A model generated the notes under the pieces. That model worked only from the letters and a program-made list of their open reading frames with translations, did not search any database and had not been told where the DNA came from. DNA of 64,000 nt from contig CM019693.1 in the NCBI GenBank assembly GCA_009760885.1, positions 48,698,269 to 48,762,268 on the forward strand, given 5' to 3'. Positions within the stretch are counted from its first letter, which is position 1; every line of letters begins with the position of its first letter. Below, piece by piece: positions 43,701 through 52,537 of this stretch. The position numbers and the translations under genes were made by a program. The stretch comes from Achatina immaculata (taxonomy: Eukaryota > Mollusca > Gastropoda > Stylommatophora > Achatinidae).

Positions 43701-46700
43701 GAGGTAAAATCATGGCTCTCATCACAGTGGCAGCCAGATCATGGCTCTCATCACAGTGGAGGTCAGATCATGGCTCTCATCACAGTGGAGGTCAGATCAT
43801 GGCTCTCATCACAGTGGAGGTCAGAGTGGCTCTCATCACAATGGAGGTCAGATCATGGCTCTCATCACAGTGGAGGTCAGATCGTGGCTCGCAAAAAAAA
43901 AAAAAAAACTCGCGGGGTTCACTCAGCCTCAAGGAAAGATGGCTACCAGTAAAATGCTCTGGACAGGAAGAGGAATGATGCCACCAGCTACGGAGTTCGT
44001 GCTGATGGCGATACTAGTTGGCAGTTTCTGGCCAGTTGCTGACCAGACAGCAGAGCACTGATGGCGTGACCGTGCATGGCGTGACCGTATACGGCGTGAC
44101 CGTGCATGGCGTGACCGTGTGCCACGACGCTGGTTCACAACTCGTACCTTTACCTTTTTTCTTGATCTCATTCGAACGCCCAAAATATATGGACCAAATT
44201 ACACTTCTCGCATCTGCTCTGGAAGACTACGGCCTGGAAATATTATTGTTATTATATTAAGTGTCTTAATAAACTCCTGTGTATTTGCATCTGGTTGGCT
44301 GACTTTGGCCAGTCAGCTAATCCCTTACACAGCAACCAATCAATATTGAAATATTTCTCAGCGAGCTGAGGTTGTTTCTCTTGTCACTTTCAGGAAGTAA
44401 GATGTGTCACCACACTCCTCTACTCAGCATAATCCAATTACTCCTAGTGGTTAGCCACTTCATTTCTGGGAAGAGCTGATAGTCAGAAGTACACATAAAT
44501 CTAATAATGTTCTATATAAGCCCAAATCCCAGGGAAGAAAAAACGCTATAAACTTTACTTTTAATGAAAAATTTGCAGATTTATTTTTAACTTTCATAAA
44601 AGTTTAAAATTTAAAACACCACATTACAAAATGAGACTATAAGCACATAGTTATGTTACCTTTACTTCTGAACACAGGCTTGAGGATAGCTTAGTGAAGG
44701 ATAGCTTAGTGAAGATAAAGATTTCACTTTCTGGGTTGGAGCTCATGCGGTGATGCTCTGACAGTTTTTATGCTAAAACTGAAATACTGATGATGATGAT
44801 GATATACCTGCTACAAAAGATGAGACAGCACATGAGATGCTTATGTCCCTGTTTCCGATACATCTTGGCACGTAAAGGGAAAGTACAACGAAGATACAGG
44901 CAAGGTTGACGCCCATGAATCCGAAGATTGCAGCTCCTTGGAAGGCACCATACCACGCTGGAGATATAAATACACGCGGTTTTACAGTCACTCACTCCGA
45001 CAAGTCTTAACTGTCACTCACTGACTGTAACAGGTCTTAACTGTCACTCACTCACTGCAACAATTCTTAACTGTCACTCACTCACTGGGACAAGTCTTAA
45101 CTATCACTCACTCACTGGGAAAAGTCTTAACTATCATTCATTCACTGTAACAAGTTTTAGCCATCACTCATTCACTGGGACTATTCTTTACCATCACTCA
45201 TTCACTGGGACAAGTCTTAACTATCATTCATTCACTGGAACATGTCTTTAACATCACTCATTCACTGGAACATGTCTTTAACATCACTCATTCACTGGAA
45301 CATGTCTTTAACATCACTCATTCACTGGAACATGTCTTTACCATCACTTATTCACTGGAACATGTCTTTAACATCACTCATTCACTGGAACATGTCTTTA
45401 ACATCATTCATTCACTGGAACATGTCTTTAACATCACTCATTCACTGGAACATGTCTTTAACATCACTCATTCACTGGAACATGTCTATACCATCACTCA
45501 TTCACTGGAACAAGTCTTTACCATCACTCATTCACTGGAACATGTCTATACCATCACTCATTCACTGGAACAAGTCTTTACCATCACTAATTCACTGGGA
45601 CAAGTCTTTACCATCACTCATTCACTGGAACAAGCCTTTACCATCACTCATTCACTGGGACAAGTCTTTACCATCACTCATTCACTAGGACAAGTCTTTA
45701 CCATCACTCATTCACTGGGACAAGTCTTTACCATCACTCATTCACTGGGACAAGTCTTTAACATCACTCATTCACTGGGACAAGTCTTTACCATCACTCA
45801 TTCACTGGGACAAGTCTTTACCTTCACTGGGACAAATATTTACTGGCTCTTACGTTTATTTTCTCCTCTAGGTGGTTTCCCCAGAAACAAAACACACGCA
45901 CACACACACACGTACACATGCATGCACGCACGCGCACACACGCACACACACACGCACGCATACACACTATCCTTACTAAACTACCAACTACATTCTTATA
46001 CATAAAGTTCGTTTTATTTCTGATCTAATTCCATTACTTCCACTTCTTTTTAAACCTAACTTACTGCATCGCTTCTTTCACAGCTCACCTCCTACATGCT
46101 CCCGTGGTCTCAGTAATCTCGGTTAGAGAAGAACAGTTCTTACCCAGTCTCCAGCCATCCAGATCCTGACAGTTGGACACAGATTCTTGGTTGCCACAAA
46201 TCCTCCACACTCCATAACCAAGCCTGTTCTTGTCGTTCTGAATACTTGTATCATACAGGCCCCAGTCATTCATAGCAAAACATAGCCAGTTCAGCGTCTC
46301 CGCGATCTGCAGGACACAAGGAGTCTATGGCACCAACACGAAACTAATTACTGGTGGAGGAAGACGATAACAGAGGGAAGCAGAAACACGATGATAGGAG
46401 ATGATAGAGACACATCATCATCATCATCATCATCAGTGTCTTTCAACGGTGATCGGTTTAACAACCATCGTCCGGGACGTCATTGTGATGTCTCCTGGAG
46501 CAAGCAACAGCTCCACTTCTTAAAGGTCAAGAGTCAACTGTTTTATTGTGACCCAGATGTGTTACAGGATGTCTTTCTGTTTTCACAGTTCATATTTAGA
46601 TTATCTTTGTATTGTCCGTCTTTCCTTTAGCTGTCCTTCGCATAGATGTTTCAGAAATATTGCTGGGGTTCCCGAGCAAATGACCAGTCAACTTTCAGCA

Positions 46701-49700
46701 TCTTTTTGTATCTACATTCTGTAGATGTCTTAAAATGTCATACATCTGAGCTAGTTATTGCCTGCGCCCAGAAGATATTCAAAGAGGCATGTCGTGTGGA
46801 ATTAGGATAATTTGGACCTATCCTTTACGGATGTTCTCCAGCATTTTTCATCCATAAAAGTTTGAATATCATCAGACTATGTACATGTGTTCTCCACCAT
46901 TGTGCGCGGTATAGAAATATGGATATCACCATGTGTTGTCTAGCATTGTGTGTGGTATAGAAGCATGGATATCACTATGTGTTCTCTAGCATTGTGCGCG
47001 GTATAGAAGCATGGATATCACCATGTGTTGTCTAGCATTGTGTAACAGATAAAAGGGATGGCGACTGCAGTAAAACTGGTTAATATAAATAAAGTAGATA
47101 GAGGTGTATGGTGCAGTTTTACAAAGTGAGGGAGGAAGTGAGCAAGGTGAGAAAAAAACGAATATAAAGTATGAGAATGTATAAATGAAAAACATACAAC
47201 ATCCGATATTTCGGCGTGAGCCTTATTCGAGGATACATGCAAAACAAAATACAAACATATATAACTTATCTGAAGTCTTGCTCCGAGTGAGAAGCTGAAA
47301 TGTGTGTGGAAGAAGAAGGAAAAAAAAACCCACGCTGCCTACAGACAAAAGATTCCCGATATAGCCAATCGTAGCGAAGAAGGGGAGAGAGAGGAGGAGA
47401 ACAAGTTGGAGAAATGGGTTGGGGGAAGGCAATAGAAACATGGTAGCCTCTAGAGGTGTGGGGGGGGGGGGGGAGAGAGGGGAGAGAAAAGGGGACGCGG
47501 AGAGATAATGAATGAAGAACTGAAACACCTACAGGGAGAAAATGTAGAACTGGTGAATAGATAAGACCAATATGTTGGCAGAGAAGGAAATAGGATGGTA
47601 GTAGGGAGGGGTAGCATAGAGAAAGAAAGTAGAGTATAAAAAAGGCCAGTGGAAAAATAAAGAAGTTACAGAAAGCTGAAGACATTGTTAATTCCAGCTG
47701 GGTGGAGACAGCCAGTCTGGAAAATAAGGCGATGTTCTAGGACCCTCCGAGATCGTACATCTGCGGAACAAGAGCGGATCGCACTAACAGAAATGTCCTG
47801 TTTGCCCCTGTGGTTACCAAGGCAAAAATGTTTAGCCACAGGTGTCCAGGCCCTCTTAGAAATATCATTGAGATGCTGGCGAAATCGATCTCCTAACCGT
47901 AAGCCAGTTTCCCCTGTGTACTTCAAACCGCAACGTTTGCACATGATAACATAAATGACATTTCGTGAAGTGCAGGTGAAACCCTCCTGTACTGATAACG
48001 TGGATTTAGGGAAAGAGATCTGGCTGGCCTCGACAACAAACGGACAACTGTTACATCTACGGCGTCCACAACGTCTGGTACCATAAAAAGTGTCATCTGT
48101 CTTAAGATGACTACGAATTAAAAGGTCCCTGAGGTTCTTGTCCCATCTGTACGCCACCAATGGGGGTTCCCCAAAAAGTTCACGTGTCTCAGGCTCGGTC
48201 TGGAGGAGATGGAGATGGCGAAACAGTATGTTTTTAACTGCCAAGCTATGAGGGTGGTACGTGAGTACTAGTTTCACTCTGTCTAGCATTGTGTGCAGTA
48301 TAGAAGTATGGATATCACCATGTGTTGTCTAGCATTGTGTGCGGTATATAAGTATGGATATCGCCATGTGTTGCCAGCACTGTGTACGGTATAGAAGTAT
48401 GGATATCACATTTTTCATAGAAACGCGATAATATCTTAATTGCCAGAACAATTCGGCAAAGCGAGATGCGGAAGAAAGAATTTAAGATATGTGAGTGTAG
48501 TGACTTCAGGACCTAAAGGAAAGAGAATTAGTAGATGTGAAACTATTTTGTAACAAAAGTATGAGAATAAAAGTGAAACAAGTTGAAGATATTTTAAAAG
48601 ATATGATTTAAATATTCAGTCTTCCTGATGATTTAAATATTGGGTCTTCCTGGTGATTTAAATATTCGGGTTCCTGATGATTTAAATATTCGGTATTCCT
48701 GATGATTTAAATATTCGGTCTTCTTGATGATTTAAATATTCGTTCTTCCTGTTGATTTAAATATACTGGTTCCTGATGAATTAAATATTCGGTATTCCTG
48801 ATGATTTAAATAGCAAAGTTCCTCAGTTCTTCTGAACTCTTTATGTTGTTTTTCCTTTTCAATTTAACATTGGTTGTAAGCTCCATTATCCAGTAGCGCG
48901 TCTTCTTTGTTTTTAAGCTGATATTTCTTCTCTTGGCCAAAACACTTACATCTGCCATAAAACACTTACATCTGCCATAAAACACTTACATCTGCCATAA
49001 AACACTTACATCTGCCATAAAACACTTACATCTGCCATAAAACACTTACATCTGCCATAAAACACTACATCTGCCATAAAACACTACATCTGCCATAAAA
49101 CACTTACATCTGCCATAAAACACTTCATCTGCCATAAAACACTTCATCTGCCATAAAACACTTACATCTGCCATAAAACACTTACATCTGCCATAAAACA
49201 CTTCATCTGCCATAAAACACTTACATCTGCCATAAAACACTTACATCTGCCATAAAACACTTACATCTGCCATAAAACACTTCATCTACCATAAAACACT
49301 TCATCTACCATAAAACACTTCATCTACCATAAAACACTTACATCTGCCATAAAACACTTCATCTGCCATAAAACACTTACATCTGCCATAAAACACTTCA
49401 TCTACCATAAAACACTTACATCTGCCATAAAACACTTACATCTGCCATAAAACACTTCATCTGCCATAAAACACTTACATCTGCCATAAAACACTTACAT
49501 CTGCCATAAAACACTTACATCTGCCATAAAACACTCATCTGCCATGAAAAATATGTTTACCAAAATATTTCTCTCAGTGAGTAAAAACACAATGAAACCT
49601 TCCTTATTCAAGTACTCACTACCAGGGTTGAGAAAGCTAATCTCCCGGACACATTGGCCAACAGTAAACCACGAATGACTCCCATTTTCGGCTGTTTACG

Positions 49701-49705
49701 GCGAT
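37463..49705 (-). CDS. Claudin/PMP22-superfamily four-pass membrane protein, four coding exons, 214 aa
   Basis: Coding exons 49685-49620, 46306-46144, 44957-44808 and 37728-37463 join in frame (22+54+1+49+1+87 residues). TM1: short N-terminus MGVIRGLLLANVSGRLAFST to VIAETLNWLCF. First extracellular loop: W-rich with GVWRICGNQESVSNC, the W...C...C signature of claudins/PMP22/EMP. TM2: FQGAAIFGFMGVNLACIFVV. TM3: SCAVSSFVAAICYLIAVIIF. TM4: FYMAILVVLLSLIAGISAAI. The C-tail is Q-rich and polar. Such proteins act in junctions or as membrane-organising proteins; which subgroup this is cannot be told. Introns are large and contain an RTE, a 29-bp and a 35-bp minisatellite, a SINE head and a PLE. Confidence 0.88.
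38027..38926 (+). CDS. Reverse transcriptase C-terminal part of RTE family C
   Basis: About 299 open codons from the motif B region (QGCILSPLLFGITIDFIMKK). Motif C has intact catalytic Asp residues (LEDLDFADDITLIS). Then NQFAYLGSYIDQDGDTRKEV, IYACESWKTTK, RWTYVGHLMRRNEQ, KRGRPRETLKRTLL and the end LRALCDV. The 5' half is missing. Element protein, not a host gene. Confidence 0.88.
   Translation, partial: LHLQGCILSPLLFGITIDFIMKKCCTGNTGIDWVHGTQLEDLDFADDITLISNNVNSMQEKTDSLSSLASKIGLEINKDKTKIMKIPINQNGKIHIEGTDIEEVNQFAYLGSYIDQDGDTRKEVRIRIAKAASIFKNLENIWNSKVISTKTKLRLFNSNVISTLIYACESWKTTKEIEKKLDSFENKCLRKILGIKWNEFKNNAEIRQMTEQQPVSRVIRKMRWTYVGHLMRRNEQRIPKQAIKWNTTGRRKRGRPRETLKRTLLREAKLTGIKSFDEVERLAEDRKNWRTTLRALCDV
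38030..38962 (+). mobile_element. RTE family C, 5'-truncated, best copy, in claudin-like intron 3
   Basis: Open to the end of the reverse transcriptase, followed by the stop, cggcacgggaaggat and a (GATATAAGATAA)-type tail. The antisense direction relative to the gene may aid tolerance. No clear target-site duplication found. Confidence 0.92.
39045..39765. repeat. 35-bp minisatellite, about 20 copies
   Basis: Units ttaccaaagcttgtaactct plus aagactttacttagc. Some units lack taactctaa and are about 10 bp shorter. Claudin-like intron 3. Confidence 0.96.
40764..41589 (-). mobile_element. Unclassified retroposon nested in RTE family A, 7-bp TSD
   Basis: 826-bp insertion flanked by TCTCAGC (40757-40763 and 41590-41596). 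On the minus strand it ends with (GAA)n(GAT)n-type repeats, i.e. a 3' tail. A 190-codon frame (41367-40798) contains KPECLCGTVSKPSGQPTLHA and a 15-residue repeat ARPQSALARKGAEVR. I recognise no domain. It may be a SINE-like element or LINE 3' UTR. Confidence 0.7.
40890..41072. repeat. 45-bp repeat, four copies, inside the nested retroposon
   Basis: Units ggacttcagcacctttcctt plus gctagggcagactgtggtct and tgctc. Confidence 0.95.
41614..42317. other. Claudin-like intron 3, nothing recognised
   Basis: AT-rich intronic DNA; no exon, element end or tandem repeat seen. Confidence 0.4.
42318..42388 (+). mobile_element. tRNA-derived SINE head (A and B boxes)
   Basis: The stretch contains a box A-like GTTAGCGCAGTGGA at 42333-42346 and a box B-like GGTTTCGATTCC about 33 bp on. 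This is the internal RNA polymerase III promoter layout of tRNAs. It is not a good tRNA (no proper acceptor stem closure visible), so a SINE head is more likely. The 29-bp minisatellite starts immediately after box B. Confidence 0.65.
42389..43890. repeat. 29-bp minisatellite, about 51 copies
   Basis: Units cacagtggaggtcagatcat plus ggctctcat, with variants (gacagtgg, ccatgg, gcagccag). Because 29 is not a multiple of three, it reads open in all three plus frames, giving frames up to 527 codons that are artefacts. It ends in a run of A at 43893-43908. Confidence 0.97.
44060..44125. repeat. 15-bp repeat, about four copies
   Basis: Units ggcgtgaccgtgcat with small changes. Confidence 0.85.
44130..44807. 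other. Claudin-like intron 3, last part, nothing recognised
   Basis: No exon or mobile element seen between the 15-bp repeat and exon 3. Confidence 0.4.
44808..44957 (-). CDS. Claudin-like gene, coding exon 3 (TM2 and loop)
   Basis: Acceptor tatctccag, donor gtatat, 150 nt. It encodes AWYGAFQGAAIFGFMGVNLA, a hydrophobic helix, and RCIGNRDISISCAVSSFVA. Confidence 0.92.
45000..45835. repeat. 30-bp minisatellite, about 28 copies
   Basis: Units catgtctttaacatcactca plus ttcactggaa, more variable at the left end (gtcttaactgtcactcactc). Claudin-like intron 2. Confidence 0.96.
45896..45970. repeat. (CA)n/(CACG)n microsatellite
   Basis: CA-rich run with interspersed CG and TG steps. Confidence 0.93.
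46144..46306 (-). CDS. Claudin-like gene, coding exon 2 (first extracellular loop)
   Basis: Acceptor gtcctgcag, donor gtaaga, 163 nt. It reads IAETLNWLCFAMNDWGLYDT and the cysteine signature VWRICGNQESVSNCQDLDGW. Confidence 0.92.
47043..48283 (-). mobile_element. Penelope-like element, 5'-truncated copy in a minisatellite
   Basis: Contains the linker and GIY-YIG endonuclease part of a PLE plus its 3' region. It is bordered on both sides by tagcattgtgt, a target-site duplication or the repeat unit itself. The frame is unbroken from LDRVKLVLTYHPHS to the stop, so it is the least damaged endonuclease copy here. Confidence 0.9.
47666..48283 (-). CDS. PLE GIY-YIG endonuclease domain fragment (about 205 codons)
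   Basis: A cysteine-type linker (CGRRRCNSCPFVVE), then the endonuclease core VIYVIMCKRCGLKYTGETGL and RLGDRFRQHLNDI, followed by HFCLGNHRGKQDISVSAI. The order RT-linker-C-terminal GIY-YIG is that of canonical Penelope-like elements. The RT is absent in this copy. Confidence 0.88.
   Translation of the reverse strand, partial: DRVKLVLTYHPHSLAVKNILFRHLHLLQTEPETRELFGEPPLVAYRWDKNLRDLLIRSHLKTDDTFYGTRRCGRRRCNSCPFVVEASQISFPKSTLSVQEGFTCTSRNVIYVIMCKRCGLKYTGETGLRLGDRFRQHLNDISKRAWTPVAKHFCLGNHRGKQDISVSAIRSCSADVRSRRVLEHRLIFQTGCLHPAGINNVFSFL
48600..48815. repeat. 24-25-bp minisatellite, about 8 copies
   Basis: Units gatgatttaaatattcggtc plus ttcct, variable. Confidence 0.92.
48942..49545. repeat. 20-bp minisatellite, about 31 copies
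   Basis: Unit aacacttacatctgccataa, some units 18-19 bp. It ends about 75 bp from the first coding exon of the claudin-like gene, inside its intron 1. Confidence 0.97.
49620..49705 (-). CDS. Claudin-like gene, first coding exon (ATG at 49685)
   Basis: Acceptor tccacacag ahead of 49705, a 20-bp 5' UTR piece, then ATG and 22 codons (MGVIRGLLLANVSGRLAFST-LV) to donor gtgagt. A further non-coding exon must lie upstream. The 5-kb PLE palindrome starts about 90 bp upstream. Confidence 0.8.
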
Positions 49706-49796
49706 CTGTGTGGAAGACACAAATTGTTTGCGCTGTAGTTAATGACAATAGCAAATGTTGGAAGAAAAAGGAAAACAACCTGATTAGATCAATTAG

Positions 49797-52488
49797 AACT
49801 GAGCTATAAATAAACCGCTAAACACGTCAAAAAATTTTGTCTTTCTGGAAATAAGTAATTTACAGACAAGATTCTTGTTCTGAGCCTGAAATGAAGGTGA
49901 CTAGTTAAATCGTGGGTGCTGGGTTAGATAAAAGAGATGGTGACTACAGTAAAACTGGTTTAAATAATAAAGGCAGACAGAGGTGTATGATGTAGTTTTA
50001 CAAACTGAGGGAGGGAGTGAGTAAAGTGAGAAAAAAAACTAATAGAAAGTATGAGAATGTATAAATGAAACACATACAATATCGAATATTTGGGCGTGAG
50101 CCTTTTTCGAGGATTACGTGCACAACGAGACAAAAACAAATAACTGAGGATTACGTGCACAACGAGACAAAAACAAATAACTAAACGAAGAATTCATCTT
50201 AATATGTCCTCCTCCAGAAGTAGGAAACGGAAATGCGTGTCTTCAAAGATGCATAGGGACCACGCGGGCCACACAAAGGATACGCCGATAGAGCCAGTCG
50301 TAAAGAAGAGGTGGAGAGAGAAGAGGAAAACAAGTGGTAGAAAGGGGTGGGGGGAATAGAAACACGATAACCGCTAGAGGAGGTGTCGGGGGGAGGAAGG
50401 GAAAAGGTGAAGCGGAGAGATAATGAATGAGGAACATAAACACCTGGAGGGAGAAAATGTGAAACTGGTGAATAGGACAAGACCCTATAAATAATATGTT
50501 GCCAGAGAAGAAAAGAGCGTGGCGAAAGGGAGGGGTAGCTTGGAGAAATAAAGTAGAGTAAAAAAAGGGAGTGGAAAACGAAAGAAGTTACAGAAAACTG
50601 AAGACATTGTTAATTCCAGCTGGGTGGAGACAGCCAGTCTGGAAAATAACGCGCTGTTCTAGGACGCTCCGAGATCGTACATCAGCAGAACAAGAGCGGA
50701 TCACACTAACAGAAATGTCCTGTTTTCCCCTGTGGTTACTAAGGCAAAAATGTTTAGCCACAGGTGTCCAGGCCCTCTTAGAAATATCATAAAGATGCTG
50801 GCGAAATCGATCTCCTAAGCGTAAACCAGTTTCCCCTGTGTACTTCAAACCGCAACGTTTCCACATAATACCATAAATAACATTGCGTGAAGTACAGGTG
50901 AAACCCTCCTGAACTGATAATGTGAACTTAAAGAAGGAGATCTGGTTAACTTCGACAACAAACGGACAAGTGTTGCATCTACGGCGTCCGCAACGTCTGG
51001 TACCATAAAAAGTGTCATCTGTCTTAAGGTGACTACGAATTAAAAGGTCCCTGAAGTTCTTGTCCCGTCTGTACGCCACCAATGGGAGTTCCCCAAAAAG
51101 TTCACGTGTATCAGGCTCGGTCTGGAGGAGATGGAGATGGCGAAACAGTATGTTTTTAACTGCCAAGCTATGAGGGTGGTACCTGAGTATCAGTTTAACT
51201 CTGTCCGAGCTACATTGCGGTTTAAGAGTGAGGGCTTGTTGCCGCGATATATGGCTGATGCGGTTCCACGATGACGAGAGAACATGTTCTGGATAGCCGC
51301 GTTGACGGAAGAAATCTTGCATTTTATGGCCTTGATCCTGGAAATCCAAATTCTCATTACACAAACGTCACAACCTAAGAAGCTGGGAGAAACGAATAGA
51401 GTCCTTACACGATCTGGGATGGGAGGAAGAGTACAGGAGGTAGCTGTGAGAGTTTGTAGGTTTATTGTGAACAGACGTAGTAAGCCCGAAAGGGCCGATA
51501 GTGACGGCAATGTCAAGAAAGTTAGCGAAAGTAACAAAGATATGGGAGGTGAAAGAAATGACAGGATTGTACTCCTTAACAAAACTGATAAAGTTGTCAA
51601 GATCTTCATCTGGCATTGATGTGACCCCAATACCGTAATCTATGTAGCGTCCATATAAGGCGGGAAATGGGCCTCTAAAGGCTCTCAGAACCTTGTGTTC
51701 GAAGTGGCCTATGAACAGACACGCGTAGCGGTAGCCCATCTTGGTACCCATGGCTACACCACTAATCTGGTCGAAGTAAAGGCCATTGAATTCAAAAGAA
51801 TTGAGTTGGAGGACAAGTTGTGTAAGGTGCAGAATAGTAGAAGTAGGAATAGAGGGATTGCGTCTTTTGTTCAGAAAGAACTTGACGGCCTGAAGTCCCT
51901 GGTCATGTGGGATGGATGTGTATAAGGATACTACATCAAGGATGAAGATACGGTAGGTGTGACCAGGCAGGAGTGTAAGGGTCTCAAAAGCAATGAGAGC
52001 ATGATTCATGTCCTTAAGATAAGTGGGCAGACTAGTGACCAGAGGTTGAAAAATGCTGTCAAGAAACTCAGAGATTTATTCCGTAGGGCAGGAACAAGCG
52101 GACACTATGGGCCTTCCTGGGTTGCCTGGTTTGTGAATCTTAGGGAGTAGATAAAAGGATGGCTTCCCTAAGCAGCGGTCGCGGATGTGAAGATGAGTAG
52201 CCGAGAGAGAAAGACCAGTCTTGTGGATGAGTTCGTTGATCGTGTCACGAACATTGTGGTTGTTGGCCAGAGTCGGATCGTGAGGGCGAGAGGCATAAAA
52301 TTCAGTGTTGCTCAGCTGGCCCATGGCCTCCTGGATGTACAAGTCTTTCTTCCAACAAACAATGGCCCCGCCCTTGTCTGCACTCTTGATCACGATATCA
52401 CGCCTGCGCTGGAGTTGAGAAAGTGGCGCTGCTCCCCGGGGGTCAGGTTAGAGTGTCGTATACGGGGAAGACGAAGCTTGTGGATTTC
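49797..52488 (-). mobile_element. Penelope-like element, left arm of a 5-kb inverted repeat
   Basis: Runs from the 3' flank (aaataaaccgctaaacacgt) through the 3' region and endonuclease to the start of the RT. It is the mirror image of 52538-54858. A further 40 bp of 5' sequence (to about 52530) exists only on this side. Confidence 0.93.
50588..52488 (-). pseudogene. PLE RT + GIY-YIG pseudogene, left arm
   Basis: RT blocks in order: IKSADKGGAIVCWKK, KPSFYLLPKIHKPGNPGRPI, motif A ILDVVSLYTSIPHDQGL, motif B GVAMGTKMG, motif C region YGRYIDYGIG (canonical PLEs have YIDD). The endonuclease part reads NVIYGIMWKRCGLKYTGET. Stops: TAA after CSCPTE (shared with the right arm) and TGA after FSQLLRL (left arm only, from CGA). 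Ends NNVFSFL-stop. It cannot give a functional product. Confidence 0.88.
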
Positions 52489-52537
52489 ATGGAGAGTGTG
52501 ATCAATGTAGAGGTCCAAGGTACGAGACGCTCCTGCT

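Larger units (their letters stand above)
46850..48405. repeat. 46-bp minisatellite interrupted by a PLE
   Basis: Units gtctagcattgtgtgcggta plus tagaagtatggatatcacca occur at about 46860-47042 and again at 48284-48405, on both sides of a PLE fragment. Claudin-like intron 1. Confidence 0.92.

Noticed and set aside
42355..43978. Open frames of up to 527 codons in three plus-strand frames
   Set aside because: All come from the 29-bp minisatellite, which reads the same repeated peptide in every frame.
48942..49545. CRISPR-like array
   Set aside because: Direct 20-bp tandem repeats without unique spacers in a eukaryotic intron.
51190..51630. Frames overlapping the PLE reverse transcriptase in other frames and on the opposite strand
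   Set aside because: Shadows of the PLE frame, repeated in both arms of the palindrome.
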